DNA of 64,000 bases from Deltaproteobacteria bacterium (GCA_016713425.1 JADJPE010000005.1:2418001-2482000); one strand, 5' to 3'; positions 1 through 9,074 are shown, counted from the first letter of the stretch. Notes: generated by a model from the letters alone, not told the origin. Made by a program: numbers and translations.

Positions 1-555
1 GGACAAGGTGTCGACGCCCACTTCTCGCTGATTGATGACCGAACGCCGGTCGCGGATGAGAAACTCGATCGGGTCTTCGACCGTCATGATGTGCGCGGTC
101 TTGTGGGTGTTGATGTGGTCGATCATGCCGGCGAGTGTCGTCGACTTGCCTGACCCCGTGGTGCCGGTCACCAGCACCATGCCGCGCTCTTCCATCGCGA
201 TCGTCTTCAAGATCTGAGGGAGGTTCAGTTCATCGAGCGAGCGAACCTTGAACGGAATGACACGTAAGACGATGCCCACCGTGCCGCGCTGCTGAAAGAC
301 GTTGACGCGAAAGCGGCCCAGCCCGGGGACGCCGTACGCGAGGTCCAGTTCGTTGAGCTGCTTGAATCGCTCGCGCTGGATGTTGTTCATGATCGACAGC
401 GCCATCCGTGAAGTTTCTTCGGGCGAAATTCGCTGACCCTCTTTGAGCGGAACGAGCGACCCGTTGATGCGAAACATCGGCGGCAGGCCGGCCTTGAGGT
501 GGATATCCGACGCATTCCCCCGCAGCGCGACCGCGAGGATGTCATTCAAGTCCAT
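1..555 (-). CDS. PilT/PilU-family type IV pilus retraction ATPase (3' end outside window)
   Basis: The first 185 residues of a twitching-motility ATPase are present; the rest lies beyond base 1. It begins MDLNDILAVALRGNASDIHL, the typical PilT N-terminal opening with the ASDIHL signature, followed by the PAS-like N-terminal domain. The Walker A loop reads GTTGSGKST, and the Asp-box MTVEDPIEFL follows. PilT-family hexamers power pilus depolymerisation at the inner membrane. The ATG at 553-555 is the only start that gives this N-terminus. It is the last gene of a minus-strand run behind an MglA-like GTPase and a Cys-rich protein; in myxobacteria MglA controls the pilus motors, so the proximity is meaningful. 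I cannot tell PilT from PilU or a paralogue without the C-terminus. Confidence 0.93.
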   Translation of the reverse strand, partial: MDLNDILAVALRGNASDIHLKAGLPPMFRINGSLVPLKEGQRISPEETSRMALSIMNNIQRERFKQLNELDLAYGVPGLGRFRVNVFQQRGTVGIVLRVIPFKVRSLDELNLPQILKTIAMEERGMVLVTGTTGSGKSTTLAGMIDHINTHKTAHIMTVEDPIEFLIRDRRSVINQREVGVDTLS

Positions 556-675
556 GGCGGACCGAGGTTAGCACGCGGCACGGACGCTGCGCAGTGTGCG
601 CAGCGCCCCACAGTGTCCGATAGCGTTGCTGCACGAACGAGAAACGCTGGCTCGCGTGTCGTGGGTCGGTACGGG

Positions 676-763
676 TCAAGTGCGGCTCAAGTGCGGCTCA
701 AGTGCGGCTCAAGTGCGGCTCAAGTGCGGCTCAAGTGCGGCTCAAGTGCGGCTCAGGTGTGGG
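676..763. repeat. 11-bp tandem array in the gap upstream of the pilT-like gene
   Basis: Seven perfect copies of TCAAGTGCGGC (676-752) and one degenerate copy (753-763). The array lies in the 229-bp gap between the stop of the Cys-rich gene and the pilT-like start. Because 11 is not a multiple of 3 and small ORFs across it are repeat artefacts, I treat it as non-coding. The unit is about one helical turn. Confidence 0.95.
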
Positions 764-784
764 GCCGTTGCGGTCGTCGGCGCG

Positions 785-1120
785 TCAGCGGAGCTCGATG
801 ATCGACGCAAGCCCGTCGGACGGTTCGTGGGTCGCGCTGTGCACGACGCTGTGCATGCGTTCCGGGGAAAGGGGACACTGCCGGCAGTGGAAACTGCGCC
901 ACCTGACGTGCGACGCGAACGCCAGGCACTCATGATAGAAGTCGCAACTGAGGTGGCGGCATCGCTCGACTTCTTCGTAATCGAGGTAGGCGATCGGTGT
1001 TGGCCGGGTGCCGCGCGGCAAGTGGACGAGGTCGATGACTTCCGCTTGGTTTGGCTCTTGCCGACCCGCGAAGCGGCCGATCGCGAGCGCTGGTCCTCCA
1101 CGGTCGCTGGGTGGCGTCAC
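785..1120 (-). CDS. Small Cys/His-rich conserved-looking protein, function unknown
   Basis: 111 residues, GTG start at 1118-1120. The middle carries an ordered set of cysteines: CRHLSCDFYHECL, then about 14 residues on FHCRQCPLS. The C-H-C-C and C-x2-C spacing suggests a small metal-binding fold, but I do not recognise a named family. It sits 43 bp downstream of the MglA-like GTPase gene and upstream of the pilT-like gene on the same strand, so it may be co-transcribed with them. No signal peptide or membrane segment is seen. A cytoplasmic zinc-binding accessory protein is an inference only. Reading frames on the other strand here have poor composition and no motif. Confidence 0.6.
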   Translation of the reverse strand: MTPPSDRGGPALAIGRFAGRQEPNQAEVIDLVHLPRGTRPTPIAYLDYEEVERCRHLSCDFYHECLAFASHVRWRSFHCRQCPLSPERMHSVVHSATHEPSDGLASIIELR

Positions 1121-1163
1121 GATCGAAGTCTAGCACACGTCGTTTCGAGGTTGTGTCGTCCTG

Positions 1164-2378
1164 TTATCGGCGCGCCAACATCTCGCGTATCTCTTGATTC
1201 TCTCGGCTCAACTGTGTCAGCCGATGCTCGAGCGTCGCCATGCGCTCGGACATTTGACTCTGGGCCATCGCGAGGCTTTGGAATTCTTCGAGCACCATCT
1301 CCACGGAGATCTTGACAGGTTGAGGACCGTGAGGCGTGAAGCTCTCGTTGTCGTCGTAGGGCGTGGACGGCGCACCTTGGTGAATGTGGTAGCTCGGTCC
1401 AGGTACCGAGGGTCCGTTTGGGCCGTCCGGTAGACGCGGCGGCGTCGCACGCCCCGCGGGCAGCGGCGGCGCGGACGGAATCGGGGGTGGAGGGGGCGCG
1501 GCCGCTGGACCGTTCCGCGCGCCCGGAGGGGCGGCGTGGTGCGGCCCGCTCGATGAAGGTTCTCTTGCGCCGTAGTTGGGGATGCTCGGGCGCGGGAGCG
1601 CAGCCGACCAACTCCCGGCGGGCGTCGTTGCGCGTGGGCTTTCGCTTCCGATGCGATCGGCGGGATCGCCGGGCACGGTGTTGGCTCCCGATGATGCGCT
1701 TCGGCTTGTGCCGAGACTCGCATTCGACGGCGCCCTGGGACTGGGACTGGGCACCGGCGTATGTTGTCCCGCGCGCGTGGGCTTCATCGACTTTCCGCCG
1801 GCCTTGATATGGTTGAAGACCGAAAGCGTTACATGACGAAGGGTCTCGAGAACGCCGTCGCCCTGCGCTGCGATCGAGTTGACGGTCTTGACGCGGCGGT
1901 CGTTCAGTGTCGCGTCGAGCTCAGCCTCGGAGATCAAGTGGGGCAGGTCGCGCTTGTTCCACTGAAAGACGAGCGGAATGGTGCTGTAGTCGAGTCCATT
2001 GGACGCCAGATTGTCTCGCAGGTCGCGCAGTGACTGACGGTTCTCGTCCATCATGTGATCCTGCGAATCAGCGACGAACACGATGCCATCCGCGCCTCGG
2101 AGCACGAGCTTTCTCGTCTCGGCGTAGTAGACCTGTCCCGGCACGGTGAAGAGCCGCACCATGAACTTCATGCCGGAGATCGTTCCCAGGTTGAGCGGCA
2201 GGAGATCGAAGTAGATGGTTCGATCGGTCTCCGTTGCTACGGACAGCAACTCGCTCCGTGTCTCCGGACGCATTCGCTGATGGATCTGCTGGAGATTGGT
2301 TGTCTTCCCACAACGGCCGGGGCCGTAGTAGACGATCTTCGCGATCAGTTCTCTCGACTTGTAGTTGTAAGTCGGCAT
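1164..2378 (-). CDS. MglA-like small GTPase with proline-rich, coiled-coil C-terminal extension
   Basis: 404 residues from the ATG at 2376-2378. The frame is open further upstream, but family similarity begins at MPTYNYKSRELIAKIVYYGP. Residues 1-195 follow Myxococcus MglA closely: P-loop GPGRCGKT (19-26), VPGQVYY in the switch region, FVADSQ, and the G4 motif NKRDLP. MglA GTPases set leading/lagging cell polarity for pili and gliding. MglA proper ends near 195 residues; here another 200 follow, a low-complexity Pro/Ser/Ala segment then a C-terminal heptad-like helix (VLEEFQSLAMAQSQMSERMA). The tail could be a partner-binding or oligomerisation arm. The pilT-like gene lies two genes downstream. 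No MglB-like gene is visible in the window. Confidence 0.9.
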   Translation of the reverse strand: MPTYNYKSRELIAKIVYYGPGRCGKTTNLQQIHQRMRPETRSELLSVATETDRTIYFDLLPLNLGTISGMKFMVRLFTVPGQVYYAETRKLVLRGADGIVFVADSQDHMMDENRQSLRDLRDNLASNGLDYSTIPLVFQWNKRDLPHLISEAELDATLNDRRVKTVNSIAAQGDGVLETLRHVTLSVFNHIKAGGKSMKPTRAGQHTPVPSPSPRAPSNASLGTSRSASSGANTVPGDPADRIGSESPRATTPAGSWSAALPRPSIPNYGAREPSSSGPHHAAPPGARNGPAAAPPPPPIPSAPPLPAGRATPPRLPDGPNGPSVPGPSYHIHQGAPSTPYDDNESFTPHGPQPVKISVEMVLEEFQSLAMAQSQMSERMATLEHRLTQLSRENQEIREMLARR

Positions 2379-2504
2379 GCTTACTCGGTGGCGTCGCCGT
2401 CGCCGAGTCTCCAATTCACTGGGGTTTGGGTCAAGTTGCTGGCCAACTACATGTGAGGTCCGCGCCTCCACGTGGGTTCGCTAGGCTCTCCAGGCTAAGG
2501 CTTC

Positions 2505-4043
2505 CTAGGGTATGGCGGGGCGTTCAAAACGCCCCGCGACCTCCAACAGGGTGCGTTGAGCTCTGGGATCGCGAAAGGCTACGAGCGCGCGTGACAAGGC
2601 CAGCATCTCGGCCGGAGGTGGGGCAGGCTGCGCGCGAAAAGCCGCCATGAGCGCAGGTAGGGTTATTGGGTCGGTCATTCGCGCGAGACGCTCAATCAGC
2701 TCGATCCGTAGCTCCAGCAGTCCCGGGCGCGCGGGCGTATCGTTCGTCGGCCAGGGGTTGGCGGCCAGGAAGCTGGCCAACCCCGCGGCGCCCACTTCGG
2801 GGACCACCGCAGGGATGATACCCCGCTGAATCCGTGCATCTGGGTTCACCCGAATCATGGTCAGCCGGTCACGGATCCGCGCCGGGTAGTATTCGGCAAG
2901 GACGCGGTAGGCGAGGCCGCGTCGCCTGGCTTCGTGATCCCGCGACTCAGCGAAGGCGAGGATCTTGTCGGGCAGATCGACGCCCGCCAGCGTTCGTAGT
3001 GTTTGGCGCGCCGCGAGGGCGATCTTCCGATCTTCTTGGTCGACGAAAGGCTTCAGGATGGGCGCGAGCTGGGTCGGCCCAATCATCCCAAGCTGCCGTA
3101 TCGCCGCGAGACGAGCCGAACGAACGCGTCCGTTGATATCGTGGACCGCGTCCTCGAGTTCTCGCTCTAGCCGCTGATTCGCGCGCGTCGTTTGACGTCG
3201 CCGGTAGTCCTCACCTCGTCGCTGGGTGACGGCGTCCCGCGGCTTCGCATAAAGCGCGCCCCGCCAGGCGGGCGCTTCGGGCGACAGCAAATATTCGCGA
3301 CCCATTGCGCCGACGCCCATCTCGCCGTCGTCGCCCTCTGCGTACAGAGGCTGTGCGCTGGGCAGCGTGACGCGGGCCAGATCCCAGGGCGTGCGCGCCG
3401 ACCCGAATTGCTCCCATGCGGCCTCGATGGCGATGCGGCCGAGGCCTTGCCGGCGCGCCGCGCTCTCTACGACGCCCTTCGAGGCTTCGATCAGCCGATG
3501 CCGATCGGATGCGGGGTCGAGCGCACGTACGGAATGCATGGGTGGGCCTTCGTCGGTCTCGTCCGCGAAAACGAATCCCCGAAGCGCGTACGCGTATCGA
3601 TCCGCGCCTTCGGCGTCGGTCGTCAAGCGCGCCGCGGGCCCCGAGTCGCAGCATCTTAGGAGCTCGAGTTCTCTGTCCAAAAGATCGATCGTGATGTTGC
3701 GTGTTTGGTAGGCGTCGACGACGTGGTCGAGTCCTCGATGAAGCTCGAGTGACCCATCTCGACCTTCCGCGAGCGTTCGTGCGCCGGTAAAGACCGGGTG
3801 GCCGCTTCGGTCGACGCCCACGAGCGTGATCTCGAGCGCGGCATCGGGCGTGAGTCGAACTTCGACCGCAAACACGCGAACACCAGGGAAGGTTGGCTGG
3901 AAGATTCGCGACAGGTGCTCGAGGCTCATCGGAGCCCCCAACATTCGCTGCGCCGCATCGTGAACATCCGGCGTGAGCGGAGGCCCCTTGATCGGTGCAC
4001 GCAAGAGCGCTTCGATGCCTAGGCTAGAGCGTTGCGTGTCCAT
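2505..4043 (-). CDS. HEAT-repeat protein, function unknown
   Basis: 512 residues using the ATG at 4041-4043, beginning MDTQRSSLGIEALLR. The same frame is open to 5114, but that part has poor composition and runs antisense to the gene at 4473. Residues about 340-510 hold helical HEAT/PBS-lyase-like repeats (NGRVRSARLAAIRQLGMIG, DQEDRKIALAARQTLRTLAG). The N-terminal 300 residues are mixed alpha/beta with no motif I can name. No signal peptide, so cytoplasmic. HEAT scaffolds of this type usually bind proteins; no partner can be named. A weak GGTCAGGATT lies about 10 bases before the ATG. It is transcribed towards the MglA/pilT genes after a 126-bp gap. Confidence 0.7.
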   Translation of the reverse strand: MDTQRSSLGIEALLRAPIKGPPLTPDVHDAAQRMLGAPMSLEHLSRIFQPTFPGVRVFAVEVRLTPDAALEITLVGVDRSGHPVFTGARTLAEGRDGSLELHRGLDHVVDAYQTRNITIDLLDRELELLRCCDSGPAARLTTDAEGADRYAYALRGFVFADETDEGPPMHSVRALDPASDRHRLIEASKGVVESAARRQGLGRIAIEAAWEQFGSARTPWDLARVTLPSAQPLYAEGDDGEMGVGAMGREYLLSPEAPAWRGALYAKPRDAVTQRRGEDYRRRQTTRANQRLERELEDAVHDINGRVRSARLAAIRQLGMIGPTQLAPILKPFVDQEDRKIALAARQTLRTLAGVDLPDKILAFAESRDHEARRRGLAYRVLAEYYPARIRDRLTMIRVNPDARIQRGIIPAVVPEVGAAGLASFLAANPWPTNDTPARPGLLELRIELIERLARMTDPITLPALMAAFRAQPAPPPAEMLALSRALVAFRDPRAQRTLLEVAGRFERPAIP

Positions 4044-4472
4044 TCGTCGGTCGAATCCTGACCGAAACCCAGTCCTTCGTCGAGAGGTGTTCCCTTGCCG
4101 TCGAGCGGCCCCTTGTTTTTCGGCGTTTCTGCGTTCGGACGTTGATCCCATGGGCCTGGCCTTTGCTCCCCGTTCGTTTCCCGTTTGCGCTGCTTTCTCG
4201 CGATCGAAGCAACATGAGGCGAAGCGCGCGGGATAACTCGAGACCGTCTGATGAGAACCAACCACCAGCATACGCGCGTCATGACGGCAGACGCTTGCCG
4301 GATCCGAGCGAAGCCCGAGCCCCCAAGGAAAGGCCGACAAGCTGAGGGGTCTCGAGGCGACGCCCTCGAACCTTCGCGCGCCGAGCACCTCGTCCGCCGT
4401 GCGGTGGCCGATCTCGGGCAGGATCGGTTTCGTCGTACCGCTGGCCGAGCGGGCGAGCCCTGGCTTCCGGCG
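4044..4472. other. Intergenic region between divergent genes, nothing recognised
   Basis: 429 bp between the HEAT-repeat gene (minus) and the helical protein (plus). Both strands have open frames running through it, but none shows a start with a plausible ribosome site or protein-like composition. Promoters for both flanking genes should lie here; I see no convincing -35/-10 pair. Confidence 0.5.
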
Positions 4473-5345
4473 ATGTGCACAGTCCATCCCAAGGATCTCG
4501 AGGCCGCCTATCGCACTCTGATCGACCTCGGCAGTCGGACGGAGGAGGCGCTCCCCGTTTATAACCAGCGCACCGACGCGCTCCTCGAGCTTGGCCCACC
4601 CCTCGTCTCGCTCGCCTTCGGAAGCGCCGACGTGCCGGATCTTCGGCAACTCGGTCTGGTTTTCGCGCGGCTCGCGGCGACGGTTGAAGTCGACAACGAA
4701 GCTGCGCAATGGGTCGAGGCATTGGTGGCCGAACGTGGCCCGGAAGCACGGCAGGCCATCGCCCGTGGCGTTGCGGAAGTCGACAAGCGCGTCGCGGATT
4801 CGGTGGCGCGACGTCGAGAAGCCCTGCCTGCGTTCTTGGGCACCACGCTCAAGCGTCTCTTCGCGAGGCATTTCGTCCCGCTGCGAAGCGAAGACCTCGA
4901 CACCATCATGTACGCGGCCCTGGAGAACTTCGTGCCCTGCTCGAATCACGACGACGCCGAACGTGCCTGCCGCGATTCGACGCAAGTCCTCGAACGTTTG
5001 ACTCGAAGAGAGCCCCCAAAGAAAACAAGCGCGAAGGCAGGGACAACCGCGAAGGCAGGGACAACCGCGAAGCAAACGACGAGACCTGGCGTCGAAAGGA
5101 CGCCACCGACCCACGCGGAACTCGAGGCGAGGCGGTCAAATCTGGCGGATGCGATGGGGCGTGTCTTGGGGCGCGCTGTGAGTTTCGACCGAGCCGAGGA
5201 CGTCTTTCGCGCGCTCAAGAATGCCCGGTCGTCGCTCGTCGCGGGCGCCCAGGCGATGCGCGCTCTCAGCCCCGTCGACCACCGAACCCAGGAACAACTC
5301 AGCGCTGCGGCTGCGGTCGAAGCGCTCCGTCGCGCGCTGTCTTAG
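4473..5345 (+). CDS. Hypothetical predominantly helical protein
   Basis: 290 residues, starting MCTVHPKDLEAAYRTLIDLG at the ATG 4473. The frame is open from 4251, but the upstream part is compositionally unlike the rest. The protein is rich in Ala, Glu, Arg and Leu and appears almost wholly alpha-helical. A Thr/Lys linker near residues 187-199 comes from a two-copy 18-bp repeat (5032-5067) encoding AKAGTT twice. No transmembrane segment, signal peptide or catalytic motif. It is divergent from the HEAT-repeat gene. I do not recognise the family. The main evidence that it is real is codon phase and the regular helical heptads. Confidence 0.55.
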   Translation: MCTVHPKDLEAAYRTLIDLGSRTEEALPVYNQRTDALLELGPPLVSLAFGSADVPDLRQLGLVFARLAATVEVDNEAAQWVEALVAERGPEARQAIARGVAEVDKRVADSVARRREALPAFLGTTLKRLFARHFVPLRSEDLDTIMYAALENFVPCSNHDDAERACRDSTQVLERLTRREPPKKTSAKAGTTAKAGTTAKQTTRPGVERTPPTHAELEARRSNLADAMGRVLGRAVSFDRAEDVFRALKNARSSLVAGAQAMRALSPVDHRTQEQLSAAAAVEALRRALS

Positions 5346-5623
5346 GACTCAGCGTTGGACCGGCTTCGTGCCGCCACCTGACGCGACGATCCTCAGCGAG
5401 GATTGCACACCTTATTGCTGATCGGGCCCCAAGGGTCACTGGTCGGTGAAGCGAAGCGAAGCGGTGGACATGACGCCGACGGGTCGATTAGCACGATGCT
5501 GTGAGCGTTTCGAGTCGCCTCCCGCGGTCGTCGTCTTCTTCTGATCTGCCGGCAAGGCGGTGCTCTCTCTCGTCTTTGTGGTCTCGGCGATCACTTGGGC
5601 CGGCGATTGGGCCCGCGCCTGCG

Positions 5624-7438
5624 ATGAGGGCGATGCCGGTGGCGATGGCGATGGCGATGGCGATGGCGATGGCGATGGCGATGGCGATGGCGATGGCGTG
5701 CCGCTCAGCGCCGCCGGCGGCTTCGGTTTCGGGCGCGGCCGAACCGCGCGCAGCACAACCCTACGACGCGATCTACTTCATCCTGATCGATCGGTTCGCG
5801 AACGGTGATCCCAAGAACGACGCGGACGCGAATCGAGATGACCCGAATGCCTTCCACGGCGGTGATTTTGCGGGGATCATCGACCACCTCGACGACCTCC
5901 AGTCGATGGGCATCAAGACCCTGTGGCTTTCGCCGTTCTTCCGGATGCGGACTTCCAAGTTTTTCGGGCACGCCGCATTCCATGGCTACTGGGTCGAGGA
6001 TCTCCGTGAGGTCGAGCCGCGCTTTGGCACGGCTTCGGATCTCGAGCGACTTTCGGCGGAGCTCGATCGTCGCGGCATGAAGCTCATGCTCGACGTCATC
6101 CTCAATCACGTCGCGCCCGAATCACCGTGGGTCAAGGCGCGACCGACCTGGTTTCATGGGCACGGGGGCCTGACCGACTGGAATGACCCGAAACAGATCA
6201 CCGACCACGATGTGCACGGCTTGCCTGATCTCGCGCAGGAGAATCCAGAGGTTTATGCCTATTTGCGGGGCGCGGTTTTGGACTGGATCAAGAAGCTCCA
6301 CCCGGCCGGTCTTCGCTTGGACGCCGTCAAGCATGTCCCGCTGAGCTTCTGGGCACGTTTCAACGACGACATCCGCGAGGCTGCGCGGGGCGATCTCACC
6401 ATCTTGGGCGAAGTGCTGGATGGAGACCCCGCCGTCCTCTCGACATTCCAGCGTGAAGGGCACTTCGACGCCTTGTTCGACTTCCCCCTCTACTACGCGC
6501 TGGTCGACGTCTTCTGTCGCGATGCTTCGCCCGCCCGTTTGGCGGCGGTTTTTTCGCAGGATCGCGCTTATGACGACCCCGAGCGGCTGGTGACCTTGAT
6601 GGACAACCACGACCTTCCGAGGGTGACGACCGATTGTGGCGGTGATCACGGTCGTGTGCGGCAGGCCTTGAGCTTCCTGTTGACGGCGCGGGGGACGCCT
6701 TCGATCGCCTATGGAACAGAGGCCGCGCTCGAGGGCGCATCGGAGCCGCTGAACCGAGGGGACATGCGCTTTGACAGCCGCCCCCTCGCGCCGCACATTC
6801 GAGCGCTTCTCACGGCACGTCGCGACCATCGCGCGCTCACTCGAGGTGTTCCGCACACCCTCGAGGCGGAGGATCGCTGGATGGTCTACGCGCGCGTCCA
6901 AGACGAAGAAGCGGTCGTCGTGGCGGTGAATCACGATACGAAGTCCCGTACCGTGGCGTTGCCCGTCTGGATGTCGAAGGGCAGCCGGTTCACCAGCCTG
7001 CTCGACGGCCACCCGCTCGCCGACGGGGCACTCATCGTCGAGCCTCATAGCGTCGGTCTTTTCCACGTGGCGGCGTCGAGGCGCGACGCGTTCGCGGCGA
7101 AACGCATCGAGGCTGAAGCGCAGTGGCGGACGGGCCCGCGCCGCCGTGCCGTGGAGTTCGTTGTTTCCGACCGGAAGCGAGGGACGATTCCGGTCGGGGC
7201 GACGCTCCATGTCGTCGGATCGGGTTCGGCGCTCGGCGCATGGAAAGTGGAATCGGCCCCCGTCGTGGACGGGTCATCGCAAAAGCTCGTCCTCCCGTTG
7301 GCGATCGGCGATGTGCATGAATTCAAGCTCGCGTGGCGAAAGGGTGACCAACACGGGTTCGAGCGCGGGTCGAACCACCTCGCGTTCATCGAGGACAGCG
7401 AGACGCCGCTCCGGATCGATCTCGAGTTTCGACCTTGA
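5624..7438 (+). CDS. GH13 alpha-amylase-family enzyme with C-terminal CBM20, exported or lipoprotein
   Basis: 604 residues from the ATG at 5624. All four GH13 signatures are present in order: DVILNHV, GLRLDAVKH (nucleophile Asp), GEV (acid/base Glu) and MDNHD. The last 100 residues form a starch-binding CBM20-like domain (GATLHVVGSGSALGAWKV). It should hydrolyse or rearrange alpha-1,4-glucans outside the cytoplasm. The N-terminus is odd: after MRAMPV, a (GGCGAT)9 repeat encodes alternating Met-Ala, followed by AMAC, which could serve as hydrophobic core plus a weak lipobox. The frame is open upstream to a GTG at 5501. Another frame (GTG 5560) encodes a conventional-looking signal sequence ending in ARAC, so a frameshift here cannot be excluded. 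A second GH13 enzyme lies at 61706. Confidence 0.9.
   Translation: MRAMPVAMAMAMAMAMAMAMAMAMACRSAPPAASVSGAAEPRAAQPYDAIYFILIDRFANGDPKNDADANRDDPNAFHGGDFAGIIDHLDDLQSMGIKTLWLSPFFRMRTSKFFGHAAFHGYWVEDLREVEPRFGTASDLERLSAELDRRGMKLMLDVILNHVAPESPWVKARPTWFHGHGGLTDWNDPKQITDHDVHGLPDLAQENPEVYAYLRGAVLDWIKKLHPAGLRLDAVKHVPLSFWARFNDDIREAARGDLTILGEVLDGDPAVLSTFQREGHFDALFDFPLYYALVDVFCRDASPARLAAVFSQDRAYDDPERLVTLMDNHDLPRVTTDCGGDHGRVRQALSFLLTARGTPSIAYGTEAALEGASEPLNRGDMRFDSRPLAPHIRALLTARRDHRALTRGVPHTLEAEDRWMVYARVQDEEAVVVAVNHDTKSRTVALPVWMSKGSRFTSLLDGHPLADGALIVEPHSVGLFHVAASRRDAFAAKRIEAEAQWRTGPRRRAVEFVVSDRKRGTIPVGATLHVVGSGSALGAWKVESAPVVDGSSQKLVLPLAIGDVHEFKLAWRKGDQHGFERGSNHLAFIEDSETPLRIDLEFRP
5641..5694 (+). repeat. (GGCGAT)9 hexanucleotide repeat in the amylase signal-sequence region
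   Basis: Nine perfect copies. In the amylase frame it reads as Met-Ala repeats, in another plus frame as Gly-Asp repeats; both frames are open across it. Copy-number change would alter signal-sequence length without shifting frame. Confidence 0.95.
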
Positions 7439-7469
7439 GGATGATTTGAGGGGTAGTTCCGGCACTTTG

Positions 7470-9074
7470 ATGCGCCCGTATCGCCTCGAGCGTGCGATTC
7501 TGCGATGCTTTCGGCGCGTGCGGGTCAACGTCGACATTTCGAGATATCGCGGCGTTCGCGGCGCCCACTCTTTGCTCCTCAAGGCGAAGGATTTCTGGAC
7601 GACGGACCTTTGGTCTCCTGAGTACTATGGGCAGCTGAGTGGCTTGGGCCCGCGGATGTTCGTCCTCGCGTGCCGTGCGCTCTACCTCGTGTTGACCGGC
7701 TTTCGACGCGAGCGAATCAAACTTCGCGCGGCCGCTCTGACCTATGTCTCGCTTCTGTCTCTGGTACCCGCGCTCGCGGTGGGCTTTTCGATTTTCGCCG
7801 CCTTTGGTGGTCTGGCTGATGTCAAGAGTGCGCTGCAGTCCGCGGTGGTGGACGCGTTGGCGGTGACACATCGCGAGAAGATCACGGAGTTCATCGAGCT
7901 GTACGTTGGGAATGTTCATGCAGGTCGCATCGGCGGTTTTGGCGTTGTTGTGTTGTTCTTCACCGTGATCTCGCTTCTGACGAACATCGAACGATCGTTC
8001 AACGATATTTGGGGTCTTCACCGGGATCGAAGCTTCATTCAACGTTTTCAGGTGTACTGGCCGCTGATTACGTTAGGACCCGTTCTGCTTGGGCTTTCCT
8101 TGTCGGTCGGGGCGGGGATTCAGGCGAGCGACACGTTTCGTTCGTGGACGGATTCGGTTCCCGGGTTTCAGTTCCTCGCCCGGTTTGGGCCGTTCCTGCT
8201 CGCGGCGACGTTCTTCTCGTTCCTCTACAAGATCATGCCGAACACCATTGTGCCGACTCGCTTTGCGATCGTGGGCGGCGTTGTCGCGGGCGCGCTTTGG
8301 TTCGCGGCACAGATGCTGTTCGGTTTCTACGCGAGTCGAGCGATCACCTATTCATCGATCTATGGACAGTTGGCGGCGGTGCCGCTTTTCATCCTGTGGA
8401 TCTACGTGAGCTGGGTCGTAATCCTTTCCGGTGCGCAGCTTGCCTTTTCGGCTCAATCCGCACGTACCTATGCACCGGAGTCGGCCTCTGCATCGTGCGT
8501 CACTTTTACAGAACGCGAGCGACATCTGGCCGCCTTGCGGCTGATGGCGTTGATTGCGTGCCGCTTCGAGAATGGTCACGGCCCCGTTCCGGAGTCTCTT
8601 CTTCGTGCGCAAGGCGGGGTGGCGGCGAAGCTCGCCACGGAAGCGCTCGAGTCGCTGGTCCGCGCCCGCCTCTTGGTCGAGGTCAGCTCGAGCCAGGCCG
8701 ACGACGTCGCGTACCTGCCTGGCCAGCCGCCGCGAACCACGAGGGTCGCCGACGTCCTGGTTGCGCTGCGCGATGGCTCGCCGCTGTCTTCGGTCGCGTC
8801 GGTCGCGTCGGTCGCGTCAGACGCGTCGGTTGCGTCAGACGCGTCGGTTGCGTCAGCGAACGAGCGCCTTCCGTCGCATACGTTATCGGGCGAGTCTCGG
8901 GCGCAGCGGCGTGATGATGCCCTCGGGGCCTGTTTGGAGGAGCTTGTACGCCTCGAACGCGCGGCGGTTCGCAGCGCCCTTGGGGGTTACGACCTCAGCA
9001 CGCTGGCGGCCACGTTGAACTCGGAGGCTTCGCCCGCTTGGCCTTCATCGGACGATGAATTACGCCCTGTCTAG
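7470..9074 (+). CDS. YihY/BrkB-family inner-membrane protein with C-terminal extension
   Basis: 534 residues from the ATG at 7470. Residues about 65-330 have the YihY/BrkB (UPF0761) pattern: several hydrophobic helices, AAALTYVSLLSLVPALAVGF near the first and IYGQLAAVPLFILWIYVSW near the last. The family was once mislabelled RNase BN; its transport or export role is not established. The C-terminal 190 residues are soluble, resembling a winged-helix-like region seen in some family members (LRLMALIACRFENGHG), followed by a Ser-Val-Ala-Ser repeat linker (8789-8860). The TAG stop lies in a CTAG that marks the left edge of an inserted element. It follows the amylase by 31 bp and may be co-transcribed with it. 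Confidence 0.88.
   Translation: MRPYRLERAILRCFRRVRVNVDISRYRGVRGAHSLLLKAKDFWTTDLWSPEYYGQLSGLGPRMFVLACRALYLVLTGFRRERIKLRAAALTYVSLLSLVPALAVGFSIFAAFGGLADVKSALQSAVVDALAVTHREKITEFIELYVGNVHAGRIGGFGVVVLFFTVISLLTNIERSFNDIWGLHRDRSFIQRFQVYWPLITLGPVLLGLSLSVGAGIQASDTFRSWTDSVPGFQFLARFGPFLLAATFFSFLYKIMPNTIVPTRFAIVGGVVAGALWFAAQMLFGFYASRAITYSSIYGQLAAVPLFILWIYVSWVVILSGAQLAFSAQSARTYAPESASASCVTFTERERHLAALRLMALIACRFENGHGPVPESLLRAQGGVAAKLATEALESLVRARLLVEVSSSQADDVAYLPGQPPRTTRVADVLVALRDGSPLSSVASVASVASDASVASDASVASANERLPSHTLSGESRAQRRDDALGACLEELVRLERAAVRSALGGYDLSTLAATLNSEASPAWPSSDDELRPV

Noticed and set aside
499..1101. Plus- and minus-strand ORFs over the 11-bp array and Cys-rich gene
   Set aside because: Their composition is dominated by the repeat or they are antisense to the better-supported Cys-rich gene.
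4044..5114. Upstream extension of the HEAT-repeat frame to 869 residues
   Set aside because: The extension has poor composition and is antisense to the helical protein gene; the ATG at 4043 begins the protein-like part.
5560..5808. Separate small gene with signal-like N-terminus and Gly-Asp repeats
   Set aside because: It runs into non-protein-like sequence inside the amylase gene. Kept only as a frameshift possibility.
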